Assembly (NCBI RefSeq): GCF_037949285.1
Contig: NZ_CP149928.1
Coordinates: 1 to 64,000 of the forward strand
Direction of reading: 5' to 3'
Origin: Thioclava sp. GXIMD4216
GTDB taxonomy: Bacteria > Pseudomonadota > Alphaproteobacteria > Rhodobacterales > Rhodobacteraceae
Length of the DNA stretch: 64,000 bases
Shown here piece after piece: positions 52,726-61,622 of this stretch (the stretch's first letter is position 1; each line of letters opens with the position of its first letter). The translations under genes and the position numbers were made by a program. The notes below the pieces were generated by a model, which saw nothing but the letters and a program-made list of their open reading frames with translations, was not told the DNA's origin and did not search any database.

Positions 52726-54146
52726 TGGAAGAGGTCATCCTGCCCCATATCGGCACGGTGGCCGCATGGCGCGAGACGGCGCGGGGCTTGGCGGCGCGGG
52801 GCGTGCCTGCCGAGGCGGTGCTCTGGCGGGTGGGCGATGCGGCTCCCGATCTTTTTGGCGGGATGTCGGCGCCTCAGGCGGCCCCCGTCACCCTGACCCT
52901 GCCCCGCGCGGCGCTGGCGGAAATCGAATGCGGCCTGCATCATTCCGACCCCGAGCGTTTTGCCCGCGCCTATGACATCGTGCTGCGGCTTTCACGCGGG
53001 GACTTGCGCTGGGGCGACCGCGAGGACCCTGCCCTTCACAGGCTGATTGCGCAGGCCAAACATGTGCGGCGCGACATCCACAAGATGCATGCCTTCGTGC
53101 GCTTCCGCGAGATCACCGCCGAAAGTGCCAACCGCCGTGCTTTTGCGGCATGGTTCGAACCCGACCACCCGATTGTCGAACCCGCGACGCCGTTCTTTGC
53201 CAAGCGTTTCGGAGATATGGATTGGGTGATCGCGACCCCCAGCCTGACCGCACGCTTTGAGGCGGGCCAGCTGAGCTATAGCGAGACCGAAGACCGCAGC
53301 CCACCGCCCGAGGATGCCACCGAAGAGCTATGGCGCACCTATTTCACCCATATCTTCAACCCCGCGCGGCTGATGGTGAAGGCAATGACCTCCGAGATGC
53401 CGCGCAAATACTGGAAGAACCTCCCCGAGGCGCAGCTGATCCCCGAGATGATCCGCCAAGCGCCTGCGCGGGCGCGTGCCATGCAGGACGCGATGCCCAC
53501 GCCCAAGGCGCCCCTAGCCGACCGCTTGCGGCCCGCGCCGAAAGAGCTGCCCTCAGAGATCACGCTTGCGACGATGAAACCCGCGCTGGACGCCTGCCGC
53601 CGCTGTGCGATTGGCCCCTGTGCCACGCAGGGGGTGGCGGGGGAAGGTCCGGCCTCGGCGCGGGTGATGGTGGTGGGCGAACAACCCGGAGAACAGGAAG
53701 ACCTGAAGGGCCGCCCCTTCATCGGCCCCGCAGGGCAGCTCTTTGACCACTGCGCCCGCGCGGCGGGGCTGGACCGTGAGCGGATCTGGCTGACCAATGC
53801 GGTGAAGCACTTCAAGTTCACCCCGCGCGGCAAACAGCGGCTGCATCAGGCGCCGAATGCGGGCGAGGTCAAGGCCTGCCGCTGGTGGCTCGATCTTGAA
53901 CGCCGGCTGATCAAGCCCGATCTGGTGGTGGCGATGGGGGCAACCGCCGCAGCCTCTCTGACCGGCACCGGCAAGGGGCTTGTTGAACGCGCCGGACAGA
54001 TCGAGACGCTGCCCGATGGCACCCCCTGCCTGATCACCTATCACCCCGCGCATCTTCTGCGCCTGCCCGATCCGCAGCTTGCACAGGCGCGGCAGGCCGC
54101 CTTTACCGCCAGCCTGCGACGTGCCGCCGATTGGCCGTTGGCCTAG
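52725..54146 (+). CDS. UdgX-family uracil-DNA glycosylase fused to an N-terminal DUF4130-like domain
   Basis: Fusion of 473 residues. Residues 1-255 form the domain family that links to radical SAM proteins (KHVRRDIHKMHAFVRFREI, WFEPDHPIVEPATPFFAKRFGDMDWVIATP). Residues 285-473 are an Fe-S uracil-DNA glycosylase: C291-x2-C294, GEQPGEQEDLKGRPFIGPAG, NAVKHFKFTPRGKQRLH and ITYHPAHLLR. The K-x-R-x-H loop with H374 corresponds to the R-loop His by which UdgX bonds covalently to uracil sites in DNA. Coupled to the radical SAM gene; ends exactly where convergent otsA ends. Confidence 0.92.
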   Translation: MEEVILPHIGTVAAWRETARGLAARGVPAEAVLWRVGDAAPDLFGGMSAPQAAPVTLTLPRAALAEIECGLHHSDPERFARAYDIVLRLSRGDLRWGDREDPALHRLIAQAKHVRRDIHKMHAFVRFREITAESANRRAFAAWFEPDHPIVEPATPFFAKRFGDMDWVIATPSLTARFEAGQLSYSETEDRSPPPEDATEELWRTYFTHIFNPARLMVKAMTSEMPRKYWKNLPEAQLIPEMIRQAPARARAMQDAMPTPKAPLADRLRPAPKELPSEITLATMKPALDACRRCAIGPCATQGVAGEGPASARVMVVGEQPGEQEDLKGRPFIGPAGQLFDHCARAAGLDRERIWLTNAVKHFKFTPRGKQRLHQAPNAGEVKACRWWLDLERRLIKPDLVVAMGATAAASLTGTGKGLVERAGQIETLPDGTPCLITYHPAHLLRLPDPQLAQARQAAFTASLRRAADWPLA

Positions 54147-55535
54147 TCAGGCCGAAGCTGCCTGATGACGGGACAAAGCCAAGGTCGGAACGCAGCTTGC
54201 CAATCGCGCCAGATACCTGTCGGTCCAGACGGAAATCCGGCTGTCCCGCACCACGGCCAGACAATCCGCATGGCGCTTGCGCCGTTCGTCCAGCGGCATG
54301 GCCAGCGCGTAATCGATCGCACCGGCGGTCTCGTCCAGATCATGCGGATTGATCAGCAGCGCCCCTTTCATATCCTCTGCCGCACCGGCAAACCGCGACA
54401 GCACCAGCACGCCCGGATTATCAGGGGCTTGCGCGGCCACAAACTCTTTGGCCACAAGGTTCATCCCATCCGCCAGAGGCGTGACCAGCCCCACCTCGGC
54501 GCGGCGCATGAGACCAATCAGCCGGTCCCGCGCGACCGAGCGGTGCACAAAGCGCAAAGGCTGCCAGTCAAGCTCGGAATACTGACCGTTGATCCGGCCC
54601 GAAATCGCCTGAAGATCATTGGTAATCTGCCGATAGGCGGCCACATCGGCACGGCTGGGCGAGGCAATCTGCAGGAGGGTCGGTCGCGCATCGCGGTCCA
54701 CCCGTCCTTGCAGAAGGCGACCGAAGGCCTCGAATTTATGCGGCAGCCCCTTGGTATAATCCAGCCGGTCCGCGCCGATAATCAGCTCACGCGGGTTGGC
54801 GGCTCCAAACGGGCCGGGATCGGCGCGGCGGGCGGTGGCTTCGATCTGGTCACAATCGATGCCGATCGGAAAAGAGGCCACGGTGACGATATGTTCGTCG
54901 AATTTCACGGTTCCGTCGCGCAGGAATTCCGCCCGTGGATCGGCGCGGAACATCTCTAAAGCGCGCGCCACATCACCACGGGTCTGCAGCCCCAGCAGAT
55001 TATAGCTGGCCAGCCAGCGGGCAAAATCCTCGGGGCGGGGCAGGATCGCAAGATCGGTGATATTGGGAAACGGAATATGCAGGAAGAAGCCGATGCGGTT
55101 AGTGACCCCCAGCGAGCGCAGCATCATCGCCAGCGGCAGGAAGTGGTAATCATGCACCCAGACCACATCCTGCGGGGCAAGATCTTGCGCAATCAGGCGG
55201 GCGAGGCGCAGATTGACCGCCAGATAATCGGCGCGATATTCGGATTTTATCTCGATCAGATCGGTGCGCCGGTGGCAGATCGGCCAAAGCACCGAATTGG
55301 CAAATCCGCTATAATAGTTCTGCCGCTCCGTCTTGCTCAGCCGGAACGCACGTTTGCGATAGGGAACATCTCCCAGCTCGTGCAGGCACTCGCGCCCCTC
55401 CTCCGACGGATCGGGATCGGCCCCGACCCATACCCCTCCCCGCGCCAGCAGCGCATCATGCAGCGCCACGACAAGCCCGCCAGACGGATCCCCCGCGGGT
55501 ATCCTGTTCGATATCACAATCAACCGACCCGCCAC
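54147..55535 (-). CDS. otsA: Trehalose-6-phosphate synthase OtsA
   Basis: GT20 glycosyltransferase of 462 residues joining UDP-glucose and glucose-6-phosphate. Blocks: VVWVHDYHFLPLAMMLR, FFLHIPFPN, ADRLDYTKGLPHKFEAF, and LVTPLADGMNLVAKEFVAAQ. The start is GTG at 55535 (MAGRLIVISNRIP) with GAGGAGAAGG upstream. No otsB phosphatase is adjacent, so it must be elsewhere. Trehalose here would be an osmolyte or stress protectant. It is convergent with the UdgX gene, with no spacer. Confidence 0.93.
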   Translation of the reverse strand: MAGRLIVISNRIPAGDPSGGLVVALHDALLARGGVWVGADPDPSEEGRECLHELGDVPYRKRAFRLSKTERQNYYSGFANSVLWPICHRRTDLIEIKSEYRADYLAVNLRLARLIAQDLAPQDVVWVHDYHFLPLAMMLRSLGVTNRIGFFLHIPFPNITDLAILPRPEDFARWLASYNLLGLQTRGDVARALEMFRADPRAEFLRDGTVKFDEHIVTVASFPIGIDCDQIEATARRADPGPFGAANPRELIIGADRLDYTKGLPHKFEAFGRLLQGRVDRDARPTLLQIASPSRADVAAYRQITNDLQAISGRINGQYSELDWQPLRFVHRSVARDRLIGLMRRAEVGLVTPLADGMNLVAKEFVAAQAPDNPGVLVLSRFAGAAEDMKGALLINPHDLDETAGAIDYALAMPLDERRKRHADCLAVVRDSRISVWTDRYLARLASCVPTLALSRHQAASA

Positions 55536-55733
55536 GACCTTCTCCTCAATGCCCGCTCGCGTTCTGAATTATGCGCCAAACGCCAGTCCGGGCACTCTGT
55601 TCCCTTGCAAGGCATCACGAATGCTCCTTGGCCGTTTTTCGTCGTAACGTCACATGCTTGTGTAGCCTCCTGACGGGACCCGAATGCCCTGCCACCCGTT
55701 CTAAAGCCAGATTTCAGCCTTAGGGGACCAATC

Positions 55734-57449
55734 ATGTCAAAATCCGTTGCCAAGATTATCACCGAGACCTTGCAGGCCGCGGGCGCGAAGCGCTGCTACG
55801 GCGTGGCCGGCGATACGATCAACCATTTCACCGATGAAATCCGCAAATCCGATATCCGCTGGGTCCATGTCCGCCACGAAGAGGTGGGCGGCTTTGCCGC
55901 AGGGGGCGAGGCCTATATGACGGGCGAGCTGGCCCTGTGTGCAGGCAGCTGCGGTCCGGGATCGCTGCATTTCGTCAACGGCCTTTTCGAGACCCATCGC
56001 AACGGCGCGCCCGTGGTGATGATCGCCTCGAACATCGCCCGCAATGAAGAGGGGCTGGGCTTCCCGCAAGAGGTCGACCAGAAGGCCATCTATCAGCAAT
56101 GCTCGGTTTTCTGTGAAAAGATCAACCATCCCGATCAGGCGCGGCGGATTACCGCAATGGCGGCCCAAGCGGCCCTGACCAAGCACGGGCTGGCGGTGAT
56201 TATCGTCAATGGCGACATGTTCACCGAAACCTCGTCGGATGCGCTGGCATGGTCGGTCCATCGCCCGCAGCCGGTCACCGTGCCCGCTCCGACCGAGCTT
56301 GCAGAGCTGGCACAGATGATCGATCAGGCCCAGCGTCCGGTGATCTATGCCGGAATCGGGGCGCGCAAGGCCCGTCCCGAGCTGATCGCGCTGGCCGAGA
56401 AAATCCGCGCGCCAATCGTGCATACGACCCGCGCGAAAGAGTTCATCGAACCCGATAACCCGTGGCAGGTCGGCATGACCGGCATTCTGGGCAATCGCGC
56501 AGGGATGGAGGCGGTGGCCCATTGCGACCTGATGCTGTGTCTGGGCACCGATTTCGCCTATACGCAGTTCTATCCCGATGCGGCAAAAATCGCGCAGGTC
56601 GATATCGACCCTGCCGCCATCGGACGGCGCGCGCCGGTTGATCTGGGGCTGGTCGGGGATGTGGCGGCCACCGTACAGGCCCTTTTGCCGCAGCTCGCAC
56701 CGCATTCCGATACCAGCTGGCTGCGCAAGGCGGTCGAGCAATACCATAAGGATCTCGAAGGATACGGGCGCGAGGCCCGCGAACCGGACCCGAGCCTCAT
56801 CCACCCGCAGGCTCTGACCCTAGCCCTGAATTCCCATGCTGCCGAAGATGCGATCTTCACTGCCGATGCGGGGTCCCCGATGGTGTGGATGCTGCGCCAG
56901 ATCCGCGCCAAGGGGCAGCGGCGCTTCCTGACCTCGCTGCTGCACGGGACAATGGCCAACGCCTATCCGCAGGCGATCGGCATCCAGAAAGCCTATCCCG
57001 AACGGCAGGTCATCGCGATGTGTGGCGATGGCGGTCTGTCGATGCTGATGGGCGACCTGCTGACATTGCGTCAGGAAAATGTGCCGATCAAGATCGCGAT
57101 CTACAACAACTCGACCTTGGGCTTTGTCGAGATGGAGCAGCGTGTGGAAGGGCTGCTGGATGCCTTCACCGATCTGGAAAACCCCGATTTCGGCGAGGTC
57201 GCCCGCGCGATCGGCCTGTGGGGGCAGCGTGTCGAGACTGCGACGGATCTGCCGCAAGCGGTTACCGACTGGCTGGCCCAGCCCGGCCCGGCGGTTCTGG
57301 ATGTCCGCACAAGCCGGATGGAACTGGTGATGCCCCCCAAGATCCAGGCGGCACAGGTAGCCTCGACCGCGCTGTTCGGCGCGAAAGCCGTGGCGAAGGG
57401 CCGCACGAAGGAAGTTGTCGATCTGCTGGCCGATAATTTCCTGCGCTAA
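55734..57449 (+). CDS. poxB: Pyruvate dehydrogenase (quinone) PoxB-like, thiamine-diphosphate enzyme
   Basis: ThDP/FAD enzyme of 571 residues that decarboxylates pyruvate to acetate and CO2, passing electrons to quinone. Catalytic Glu near residue 49 in VRHEEVGG, the middle FAD domain (QRPVIYAGIGARKARPELIALAEKI) and the ThDP motif AMCGDGGLSMLMGDLLTLRQENVPIKIAIYNN are present. The C-terminal membrane-binding tail is PoxB-like in length. AGGGGA precedes the ATG. Other members of the fold (acetolactate synthase, oxalyl-CoA decarboxylase) fit less well. Confidence 0.9.
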   Translation: MSKSVAKIITETLQAAGAKRCYGVAGDTINHFTDEIRKSDIRWVHVRHEEVGGFAAGGEAYMTGELALCAGSCGPGSLHFVNGLFETHRNGAPVVMIASNIARNEEGLGFPQEVDQKAIYQQCSVFCEKINHPDQARRITAMAAQAALTKHGLAVIIVNGDMFTETSSDALAWSVHRPQPVTVPAPTELAELAQMIDQAQRPVIYAGIGARKARPELIALAEKIRAPIVHTTRAKEFIEPDNPWQVGMTGILGNRAGMEAVAHCDLMLCLGTDFAYTQFYPDAAKIAQVDIDPAAIGRRAPVDLGLVGDVAATVQALLPQLAPHSDTSWLRKAVEQYHKDLEGYGREAREPDPSLIHPQALTLALNSHAAEDAIFTADAGSPMVWMLRQIRAKGQRRFLTSLLHGTMANAYPQAIGIQKAYPERQVIAMCGDGGLSMLMGDLLTLRQENVPIKIAIYNNSTLGFVEMEQRVEGLLDAFTDLENPDFGEVARAIGLWGQRVETATDLPQAVTDWLAQPGPAVLDVRTSRMELVMPPKIQAAQVASTALFGAKAVAKGRTKEVVDLLADNFLR

Positions 57450-57806
57450 CCCTAATCAAGGCCGTGCGGACCAGCCGAAGGCGTCCGACCATGTCCCCTG
57501 CGCCGATCGGCGCGGGGGCTACGGGCGTGGAGGCGGCCGCATGCTCCCCCGCAAAACAGCCCTTGGACATAGCCCGTGGGGAACAGCCCGCGCAAAACCA
57601 TCAGGGCAGGTTCCGACAAGGTGGGAAGGAAGGCAAGGCGGTGTTGTCGGCCAGCTTGGGGGCAATGGGTGTAGTGGTGCGCTGGCCGACAACGAATTGC
57701 TGCTTGCGGGAACAATATGTGAACAAAAGCCCGCGATTTCAAGCGATTTCTTATGCCCGCCGGAAAGAGAATAGCTAAAGATTTCATCAATCCGGTAGGG
57801 TTCTGG
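57450..57806. other. Convergent intergenic region with two strong inverted repeats
   Basis: 357 nt between convergent poxB and the GntR gene with no credible gene. At 57495-57518 CCCC-t-GCGCCGATCGGCGC-g-GGGG is nearly a perfect palindrome. At 57643-57655 and 57681-57693 GTTGTCGGCCAGC and GCTGGCCGACAAC form a perfect 13-bp stem with a 25-nt loop. Neither has a T-run. They could be terminators, a small RNA or an unknown binding element. Confidence 0.6.
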
Positions 57807-58502
57807 TCAGGTTTGCTCAGCCCCCCGCGCGGCGCTCTGCGCAAGCCATGCAATCAACCTCTGGCCCTCGGTCTCGTCGTGCCACCATGCCGCATCCGCT
57901 GCCGCTTGCGCATCCCGCGCGCGAAAGGCCGCAATCAGCGGCGCGTGCTGGGCGATAATATCGTCGGGGCCGGTGGCCACATGCAGGTTGCTGGTGGAAA
58001 TGAACATGCGCACCTGCTGTTCGACCACCCGATATTGCGCCGCCAGACGGGCATGGTCGGCACTGTCGATGATCACCTGATGCAGGGCGAAATCGGCGGC
58101 ACTGATGGCGCGCATATTGCCCCGCGCGCAGGCGCTTTCCAGTTCGGCATACGCCTCTTCGACAGCCGCGAAAACCTGAGGATCATCGCGACTGACCGCC
58201 AACCGCGAGGCAAGGCTTTCCAGCGCGCCGCGCAGGGTCCAGATTTCCCAGATATCCTGCTGCGACAGCTGCGCCACCTGCCAGCCGGTATAGGGGATCT
58301 GTTCAATCAGCCCCTCCCCCGCCAACCGGTGCAAAGCCATACGCAGCGTCGCCCGCGAGACCCCCAGCTGTTCGGACATCGCGGCCTCGGTCAGCCGCCC
58401 GCCCGCGGCGACCTCGCCCGACAGAATGAAGGCACGCAAATTGTCGATAACAATGGCTTCGGTCGATTGCCGCGTGACGGGGCGCAGGTTTTTCAATGTC
58501 AT
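57807..58502 (-). CDS. GntR-family (FCD subfamily) transcriptional regulator
   Basis: Protein of 231 residues with an N-terminal winged helix (DNLRAFILSGEVAAGGRLTEAAMSEQLGVSRATLRMALHRLAGEGLI) and an all-helical FCD ligand domain with metal-binding His in the ADFALHQVIIDSADHARL region. Start ATG 58502 (MTLKNLRPVTRQSTE) has AAAGAG upstream. It is 46 nt downstream of the amidase gene in the same direction, so it probably regulates the peptide/amide operon. Confidence 0.88.
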   Translation of the reverse strand: MTLKNLRPVTRQSTEAIVIDNLRAFILSGEVAAGGRLTEAAMSEQLGVSRATLRMALHRLAGEGLIEQIPYTGWQVAQLSQQDIWEIWTLRGALESLASRLAVSRDDPQVFAAVEEAYAELESACARGNMRAISAADFALHQVIIDSADHARLAAQYRVVEQQVRMFISTSNLHVATGPDDIIAQHAPLIAAFRARDAQAAADAAWWHDETEGQRLIAWLAQSAARGAEQT

Positions 58503-58548
58503 AGCGTCTCTTTCTACACGGCGCCGGATATGTGACCGGCAGATCCTG

Positions 58549-59964
58549 TCAGGGCAGTGCGACCGAGACCCGCTTGCCTCTGGCCTCGATTGCCTCTGCC
58601 GCCTCCAGCGCGATATCCTCACGGAACTTGCCGGCCACGATCTGCACCCCGACCGGCGTGCCATCCGCCAGCAGGCCGGTGTTCAGCGTCAACGCGGGAA
58701 GTCCGGTGACCGGCAGGCCGATCATCGACATCTGCGCCGCCCAGACCCGCCTATACGAGGCCTCATCCACCAGATCAAGATTATCGGCAAAAGGCAGCTC
58801 TGCCGAAGGCGGCAAAAGCAGCACCGGATAGCGGGCCATAAACAGCCCCCAGTCCCGCGCAATCGCCATGCGTGCGGTCAGGGCCTTGGCGATGCAGTCA
58901 GGCCCGAGGGACCTGACAAACTCTGCCTGCCCTTCAAGGGCGGCCAAAGCGCCGCGATCCCCCTCGGCCCGGGCGCTGGCCAGAAGCCCGTCATACCCGT
59001 CGCCCATCCACAGCGTCAGTTGCAAGGGCACCGCCGAAGCCAGATCCGGCAGGGTGTCAAGCGCCTCCACCTGCCAGCCCGCCTCCCGCAGGCGGTCCGC
59101 CGCCGCATGGAGTTCGGCCACCAGTTCGGGCGCGGTCTGCGCCCCTTCCGGATGGGTGCAGAGCGCCGCGCGCCTGGGCAGTTGCGGGCCGTGAAACGGC
59201 GCAGGCACGGCCCAAGGATCGCAAGGGTCGGGACGCAGCATCGCCTGAAAGGCCAGCCGCAGATCGGCCACGTTACGGGCCAGCGGCCCCGAGACCGCCA
59301 TGATCTGCCCGCCAATCGTGCGGTCGGGGCCGGAAGCATTCCACGCAGCCACCCGCCCGACAGAGGGGCGCAGCCCGTGCACACCGCAGGCATAGGCCGG
59401 ATAGCGCACCGAACCCGCAATATCGGTGCCATGACCGATCGCTCCCAGACCCGCCGCCACCGCCGCCCCCGCGCCGCCTGAAGAGCCCCCCGGCGTCAGG
59501 CCTTTCTTGCGCGGGTTATGGGTCGCCCCGTGCAGCAGGTTATTGGTGAACCAGCGATAGCTGAAGGCAGGCGTATTGGTGCGCCCCAACGAGACCGCCC
59601 CCGCCGCCAGAAAGCTTTCCACCACCGGATTATTGCTTCGGGCGATCAGGGCCTGCTGCGCCTTCAGCCCGTTGGTCGTGGCATAGCCGGTCTGGTCGAC
59701 ATTGACCTTGATCGTTACCGGCACCCCCGCAAGACAGCCTGCCTCGTCCCCGCGCGCAAGCCTTGCATCCACCGCATCGGCTGCGGCCAAGGTCTTTTCG
59801 GGCTGGAAATCGACGATGGCATTGATCTGGCCATTGACCGCCTCGACACGGTCGATATGGGCCTGCGCCACCTCGCGGGCGCTAAGTGCGCGCGCCTTGA
59901 TCGCAGCGGCCAGACGGGTGGCGGGCCAAGCCCAGAGGGCCGGATCGGTCGGCATGTCTTTCAT
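58549..59964 (-). CDS. Amidase signature family amidohydrolase
   Basis: Amidase of 471 residues with the Ser-cisSer-Lys triad K86 (VPVTIKVNVDQTG), S161 (GGSSGGAG) and S185 (DIAGSVRYP). No signal peptide, so cytoplasmic. Substrate is unknown; relatives act on biuret/allophanate, indoleacetamide or aminoacyl amides. Its start overlaps the stop of the GGT-family gene (TGATG). Start ATG 59964 has GAGGAGA upstream; ATG 59955 is also possible. It is part of the M81-GGT-amidase operon. Confidence 0.88.
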   Translation of the reverse strand: MKDMPTDPALWAWPATRLAAAIKARALSAREVAQAHIDRVEAVNGQINAIVDFQPEKTLAAADAVDARLARGDEAGCLAGVPVTIKVNVDQTGYATTNGLKAQQALIARSNNPVVESFLAAGAVSLGRTNTPAFSYRWFTNNLLHGATHNPRKKGLTPGGSSGGAGAAVAAGLGAIGHGTDIAGSVRYPAYACGVHGLRPSVGRVAAWNASGPDRTIGGQIMAVSGPLARNVADLRLAFQAMLRPDPCDPWAVPAPFHGPQLPRRAALCTHPEGAQTAPELVAELHAAADRLREAGWQVEALDTLPDLASAVPLQLTLWMGDGYDGLLASARAEGDRGALAALEGQAEFVRSLGPDCIAKALTARMAIARDWGLFMARYPVLLLPPSAELPFADNLDLVDEASYRRVWAAQMSMIGLPVTGLPALTLNTGLLADGTPVGVQIVAGKFREDIALEAAEAIEARGKRVSVALP

Positions 59965-61598
59965 CAGATCTCTCCTCGGCAGGGGGGAACAGGCATTAGC
60001 GGCGCGCCTTCGACCACCGCCTCGGCCCAAAGGTGCCACGGCTCGGCCATGCCTTCATTGACCGGCCCATCGGGCCCGTGCTGGCGGCGCACCGCGCCCA
60101 AAGTGGTAAAGCTGTTGGGCTGGATCTCGCGGTCGGCCAGCACCAGATCGAATGCCGCCGCAAGCGTCCTGATGGTGGGCTGCCCCAGCCGCGCATCCGC
60201 CACCAGAACCGGCGGGGCGGAAAGGTCGTAGCGGGGGGCGGCAATCGCGTCATGCAGGCCATAGCCATGATCGACCAGATGGATCAGCACCTGATAGATG
60301 GCGGGCAGGATCTTGCGCCCGCCGGAGCCGCCAATCGCCACGGTCTCGCCCGCCCCTGTCATCATCATCGGCGCATAATTGGCCAGCGCCTTGGTGGCAG
60401 GCGCAAGACCATTGACCCGTCCCGCCCGCGGGTCGAACCAGTTCACCCCGTTATTGAGCAAGATCCCCGTCGAAGGCGACAGCACCGCCGAGCCGAATAG
60501 CGACAGAAGCGTCTGCGTCATCGAGACACACATGCCCTCGGCATCGACCACGCTGAAATGGGTCGTGCAACTGGGCAGGCTACGTTCGGCCCCGTCGCCC
60601 ATTTCGCTGAAGCGATGCGCCCATGCCCGCGCCAGCGCCTGGGCACTGGCCAGACAGCCTTGCGGCGATGGAACCGCCGCCCCATCCGGCGGTGTCTCGT
60701 TGAAATAGCGCAGGGCCAAGGCCACCGTGACCCCGCCATTGAGAACCGGCACGAAATGCACCTTGCGGTCGCGGAAGGGGGCCGTGGCGGCGGGCGAAAT
60801 CTCGGCCCGGAACCCCGCCAGATCCGCGCAGTCCAGATAGCCGCCCAAGGTCTGGATATCGGCGCATAGTGCTTTGGCAACCGGCCCGTGATACAGCGCC
60901 TGCGCCCCTTCCTTGGCGATCACCGCAAGGGTTTCGGCCAAAGCAGGATTGTGCAGCCGTGTCACACGCCCCGCCACCGCCGCAGGGGCAACAGGCGGCA
61001 GGCCCTCGGGCAGGAACCACGCGGCCAAAGCCTCGTTGCGGCGGAGACGTCCCATTTCCTGCGCCGCCCATGCGGTAACATGGGCATCCACCACCAGCCC
61101 GTCTTGCGCCAGCGTCTGCGCTGGGGCCACCAGATCGGCCCAGGGCAGGCGGCCAAAACGTTCATGCGCCGCCTGCACCCCCCGCAGAAGCCCCGGAACA
61201 CAGATGGATTTCGCCCCGACCACATTACGGTCTTCCAACACATTGGGCCAACCGAACAGATCGCCATCCTTCCCCTCGACCAGCGGAAAATCCTGCGGGT
61301 CCAGCGCCGCCGGAGACACCGCCCCCGCATCGATCGCCGTGACGCCCTTGCCGTCGGGACGTATCAGAATGGCCCCCACCCCGCCGATCCCGCTCATCCA
61401 CGGCTCCAGCACCCCCAGCGCGAAAGAGGTCGCAATGGCGGCATCCACCGCCGTGCCCCCTTTGGCCAGAATATCCGCGCCGATCTGGGCCGCATGGCGG
61501 TTTTGCGCCGTGACGATACCCCGCGGGCTGCGGGCTGCGGGTTTGGTTACAGAGAGGCTGCGCGACATATGCGGCGAGCGGATATCGGTCATCGTCAT
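59964..61598 (-). CDS. gamma-Glutamyltransferase-family Ntn hydrolase lacking the glutamyl-binding Arg
   Basis: Ntn hydrolase of 544 residues that should self-cleave before T345 (PSCTTHFSVVD), with GILLNNGVNWFDP and the GGSGG motif (AIGGSGGRKI) downstream. Two points argue against glutathione breakdown. The N-terminus has no signal peptide, so it is cytoplasmic. The segment aligned with the substrate-binding F-R-E-M-A-P of E. coli GGT reads D-A-G-A-V-S-P, with Gly92 in place of Arg114. HpxW-type oxamate amidohydrolases or acylases of the same fold are alternatives. Two Met codons at 61598 and 61592 are possible starts. Confidence 0.85.
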   Translation of the reverse strand: MTMTDIRSPHMSRSLSVTKPAARSPRGIVTAQNRHAAQIGADILAKGGTAVDAAIATSFALGVLEPWMSGIGGVGAILIRPDGKGVTAIDAGAVSPAALDPQDFPLVEGKDGDLFGWPNVLEDRNVVGAKSICVPGLLRGVQAAHERFGRLPWADLVAPAQTLAQDGLVVDAHVTAWAAQEMGRLRRNEALAAWFLPEGLPPVAPAAVAGRVTRLHNPALAETLAVIAKEGAQALYHGPVAKALCADIQTLGGYLDCADLAGFRAEISPAATAPFRDRKVHFVPVLNGGVTVALALRYFNETPPDGAAVPSPQGCLASAQALARAWAHRFSEMGDGAERSLPSCTTHFSVVDAEGMCVSMTQTLLSLFGSAVLSPSTGILLNNGVNWFDPRAGRVNGLAPATKALANYAPMMMTGAGETVAIGGSGGRKILPAIYQVLIHLVDHGYGLHDAIAAPRYDLSAPPVLVADARLGQPTIRTLAAAFDLVLADREIQPNSFTTLGAVRRQHGPDGPVNEGMAEPWHLWAEAVVEGAPLMPVPPCRGEI

Positions 61599-61622
61599 CA
61601 GGACCCCATTCTGGCAAGCGGA

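Noticed and set aside
57452..57853. Minus-strand open frame of 133 codons in the poxB-GntR gap
   Set aside because: No recognisable pattern, overlaps the GntR 3' end and the inverted repeats, and lacks a ribosome binding site.
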